Notes under the pieces: generated by a model
What the model saw: only the letters and a program-made list of their open reading frames with translations
Told to the model about the DNA's origin: nothing
The model's database searches: none
Assembly (NCBI GenBank): GCA_031284475.1
Contig: JAISZV010000123.1
Coordinates: forward strand, 1 to 7,813
DNA: 7,813 bases
Reading direction: 5' to 3'
Origin: Proteiniphilum sp.
GTDB lineage: Bacteria; Bacteroidota; Bacteroidia; Bacteroidales; Dysgonomonadaceae
Made by a program: the position numbers and the translations under genes
Shown here: positions 5,758 to 7,813 of the stretch, piece by piece
Layout: each line of letters starts with the position of its first letter
How positions within the stretch are numbered: the first letter of the stretch is position 1

Positions 5758-7800
5758 ATGTCTAAACAATTTAAACGTACGCTTATTACATCGGCGCTAC
5801 CGTATGCAAACGGCCCGGTACACATCGGGCACTTAGCCGGAGTGTATGTTCCCGCCGATATTTACGCCCGTTACCTGCGCCTGAAAGGGGAAGAAGTACT
5901 TTTTATAGGCGGTTCCGACGAACATGGGATTCCCATCACCATTAAAGCCCGCAACGAAGGGGTCGCTCCCCAGGACATCGTTGACCGCTACCATACGCTA
6001 ATCAAAAAATCGTTTGAAGAATTCGGCGTCACATTCGATATTTATTCGCGCACCACGTCGGAGATACACAGGGAAACGGCGTCCGGTTTTTTTCGTACCC
6101 TTTACGACAAAGGCGAGTTCACGGAACAGGAGAGCGAGCAATATTACGATGAAGAAGCGGAGCAATTCCTCGCCGACCGGTACATTACCGGAACCTGCCC
6201 CCACTGCGGAAATGAAAAAGCGTATGGCGACCAGTGCGAACAGTGCGGCACTTCGCTCAGCCCTTCCGAACTTATTGATCCGAAATCAACGCTTAGCGGC
6301 AGTAAGCCCGTGATGAGAAAAACCAAACACTGGTACCTGCCTTTGGATAAACACGAAGCATGGTTGCGCCAATGGATTCTTGAGGATCACAAAGAATGGA
6401 AAACAAACGTGTACGGCCAGTGTAAATCGTGGCTCGACCTGGGGCTGCAACCGCGCGCCGTGAGCCGCGACCTCGACTGGGGCATACCGGTGCCGGTAGA
6501 AGGCGCCGAGGGCAAAGTGCTTTACGTATGGTTCGACGCTCCCATCGGATATATCTCCAACACCAAAGAATTGTTGCCCGGCGACTGGGAAAAATGGTGG
6601 AAAGATGAAGAGACCAAATTAGTGCATTTCATCGGAAAAGACAATATTGTGTTCCACTGCATTGTGTTTCCCGCCATGCTGAAAGCGGAGGGTTCCTTTA
6701 TCCTGCCTGAAAACGTACCGGCCAATGAGTTCCTGAACCTCGAAAATGACAAAATATCCACATCCCGAAATTGGGCGGTATGGCTGCACGAGTACCTGGA
6801 AGAGTTCCCCGGCAAACAGGACGTTCTTCGTTATGTGCTCATCGCCAATGCCCCGGAGACCAAAGACAACGATTTTACCTGGAAAGATTTCCAGGCACGC
6901 AACAACAACGAACTGGTAGCCGTGTTGGGTAACTTTGTAAACCGCGCATTGGTGCTCACGCAAAAGTATTTCGATAACAAAACGCCTGCGCTCGGTGAAC
7001 TGACCGAATATGACCGCGACACAATCTCCGAGGCGGAGAAAGTGAAAACAGCGGTTGAGTACAATCTCGAAAACTACCATTTCCGCGAAGCGCAAAAAGA
7101 GGCGATGAACCTCGCACGCATCGGAAATAAATATCTGGCGGATTCGGAACCCTGGAAAACGGCCAAAACCGACATGGAGCGGACGGCTACCATCCTCAAC
7201 ATCGCATTGCAGATCACGGCCAACCTCGCCATTGTCATTGAACCGTTCCTGCCTTTCTCATCGGCAAAGATCAGGGCTTTTATCAATGCCGACCGTCTGG
7301 GATGGAACAATTTGGGGAGCTTCAACCTGCTTCCGGCAGGACATGCGTTGGGTAACTCCGAGTTGCTGTTCGAGAAAATTGAAGATGATGTAATTGAAAA
7401 GCAAGTACAGAAACTGCTCGACACGAAAAAAGCCAACGAAGCAGGCGAACGCAAGGCGAAACCGGTAAAAGAGGCGATACAGTTCGATACGTTCGAGAAG
7501 CTGGATATTAGGGTGGGAACAGTGCTGGAATGTGAAAAAGTACCCAAGACCGATAAGCTGCTCCGCTTTCTTCTCGACGACGGCCTGAAGAAACGGACTA
7601 TCCTCTCCGGTATTGCCGCTTACTATCCGGATCCCCAAGAATTGACCGGCAAACAGGTATGCTTTATAGCCAATCTCGAACCGAGAAAAATGCGGGGCTT
7701 GCTCTCCGAGGGAATGATCCTCTCGGCCGAGAATACCGACGGTAATCTCGTCTTAGTCGCTCCCGTGAAAGAGGTGCAATCGGGTAGCCAGGTAGTGTGA
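5758..7800 (+). CDS. metG: Methionine--tRNA ligase with C-terminal tRNA-binding domain
   Basis: Class I aminoacyl-tRNA synthetase that charges initiator and elongator tRNA-Met with methionine in the cytosol. The 680-aa product is complete and close in length to E. coli MetG. Seen in order: [14 protein letters not shown] with the HIGH motif at 22-25; GSDEHG (52-57); a zinc knuckle with C147, C150, C160 and C163; [10 protein letters not shown] (237-246); [10 protein letters not shown] (256-265); the KMSKS-equivalent loop as KISTS (332-336); the anticodon-binding helical domain (about 375-515); a charged linker (about 540-572); and an EMAPII/Trbp111-type OB-fold tRNA-binding domain from [16 protein letters not shown] (574-589) to the end, including [16 protein letters not shown] (640-655). 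KISTS in place of KMSKS is a known class variant. The ATG at 5758 starts right at the conserved N-terminus, [19 protein letters not shown]. It has its own promoter and lacks a clear ribosome binding site. Confidence 0.98.
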   Translation: MSKQFKRTLITSALPYANGPVHIGHLAGVYVPADIYARYLRLKGEEVLFIGGSDEHGIPITIKARNEGVAPQDIVDRYHTLIKKSFEEFGVTFDIYSRTTSEIHRETASGFFRTLYDKGEFTEQESEQYYDEEAEQFLADRYITGTCPHCGNEKAYGDQCEQCGTSLSPSELIDPKSTLSGSKPVMRKTKHWYLPLDKHEAWLRQWILEDHKEWKTNVYGQCKSWLDLGLQPRAVSRDLDWGIPVPVEGAEGKVLYVWFDAPIGYISNTKELLPGDWEKWWKDEETKLVHFIGKDNIVFHCIVFPAMLKAEGSFILPENVPANEFLNLENDKISTSRNWAVWLHEYLEEFPGKQDVLRYVLIANAPETKDNDFTWKDFQARNNNELVAVLGNFVNRALVLTQKYFDNKTPALGELTEYDRDTISEAEKVKTAVEYNLENYHFREAQKEAMNLARIGNKYLADSEPWKTAKTDMERTATILNIALQITANLAIVIEPFLPFSSAKIRAFINADRLGWNNLGSFNLLPAGHALGNSELLFEKIEDDVIEKQVQKLLDTKKANEAGERKAKPVKEAIQFDTFEKLDIRVGTVLECEKVPKTDKLLRFLLDDGLKKRTILSGIAAYYPDPQELTGKQVCFIANLEPRKMRGLLSEGMILSAENTDGNLVLVAPVKEVQSGSQVV

Positions 7801-7813
7801 TTTTGATTATTTT

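Noticed and set aside
5555..5836. 93-codon plus-strand frame bridging the symporter end and metG start
   Set aside because: It overlaps both real genes in another frame, runs through the metG promoter and palindrome, and its translation looks random.
6751..6765. KISTS in place of KMSKS in MetRS as a possible loss of function
   Set aside because: Variation at the second and fourth positions of this loop is known in class I synthetases, and the key second Ser and flanking Lys remain; it is not a defect.
6619..7095. 158-codon minus-strand frame within metG
   Set aside because: Antisense shadow of a complete, strongly conserved synthetase gene.
1..7813. Mobile element, CRISPR array, toxin-antitoxin or defence island
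   Set aside because: No transposase, integrase, spaced repeats, terminal inverted repeats or defence-family proteins were found; the RHH-like protein has no toxin partner because its neighbour is tadA.

Overview
The window looks like ordinary chromosomal DNA of a Bacteroidota bacterium, most likely of the order Bacteroidales. The evidence is the protein character of all eight genes, promoters of the TTTG / TAnnTTTG type, the near absence of Shine-Dalgarno sequences, and a MetRS of the type with a fused C-terminal tRNA-binding domain. The genus cannot be fixed by eye; a Dysgonomonadaceae-like relative is only a guess.

Layout. (1) Positions 1-1436, minus strand: a probable three-gene operon, yraN (UPF0102 nuclease-fold protein), an MmcQ/YjbR-family protein and birA (biotin-protein ligase). 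birA overlaps the gene before it by 17 bases and runs off the window at base 1. A TAnnTTTG promoter element lies just upstream of yraN. (2) Positions 1554-2240, plus strand, divergent from yraN: a 74-aa basic protein that resembles a ribbon-helix-helix DNA-binding protein, followed 24 bases later by tadA, the tRNA A34-to-inosine deaminase. (3) Positions 2336-3709, minus strand, convergent with tadA: a Gfo/Idh/MocA-family oxidoreductase with a twin-arginine export signal. A small hairpin between the two convergent genes may terminate one or both. (4) Positions 3710-3890: an AT-rich divergent promoter region. (5) Positions 3891-5597, plus strand: an AGCS-family sodium/amino acid symporter with an extra polar segment of about 107 residues between two membrane helices. 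(6) Positions 5598-5757: a leader region with a near-perfect 27-base inverted repeat that includes the -33 element of a textbook Bacteroidota promoter. (7) Positions 5758-7800, plus strand: metG, complete. The last 13 bases hold nothing recognisable.

How the genes relate. tadA and metG serve translation, birA serves biotin-dependent carboxylases, and the oxidoreductase and symporter serve nutrient handling. They do not form one pathway. I see no phage, insertion sequence, CRISPR array, tRNA, rRNA, toxin-antitoxin or defence locus, and no convincing undescribed multi-gene system. The points most worth a second look are the palindrome at the metG promoter, the inserted domain in the symporter, and the small RHH-like protein linked to tadA.
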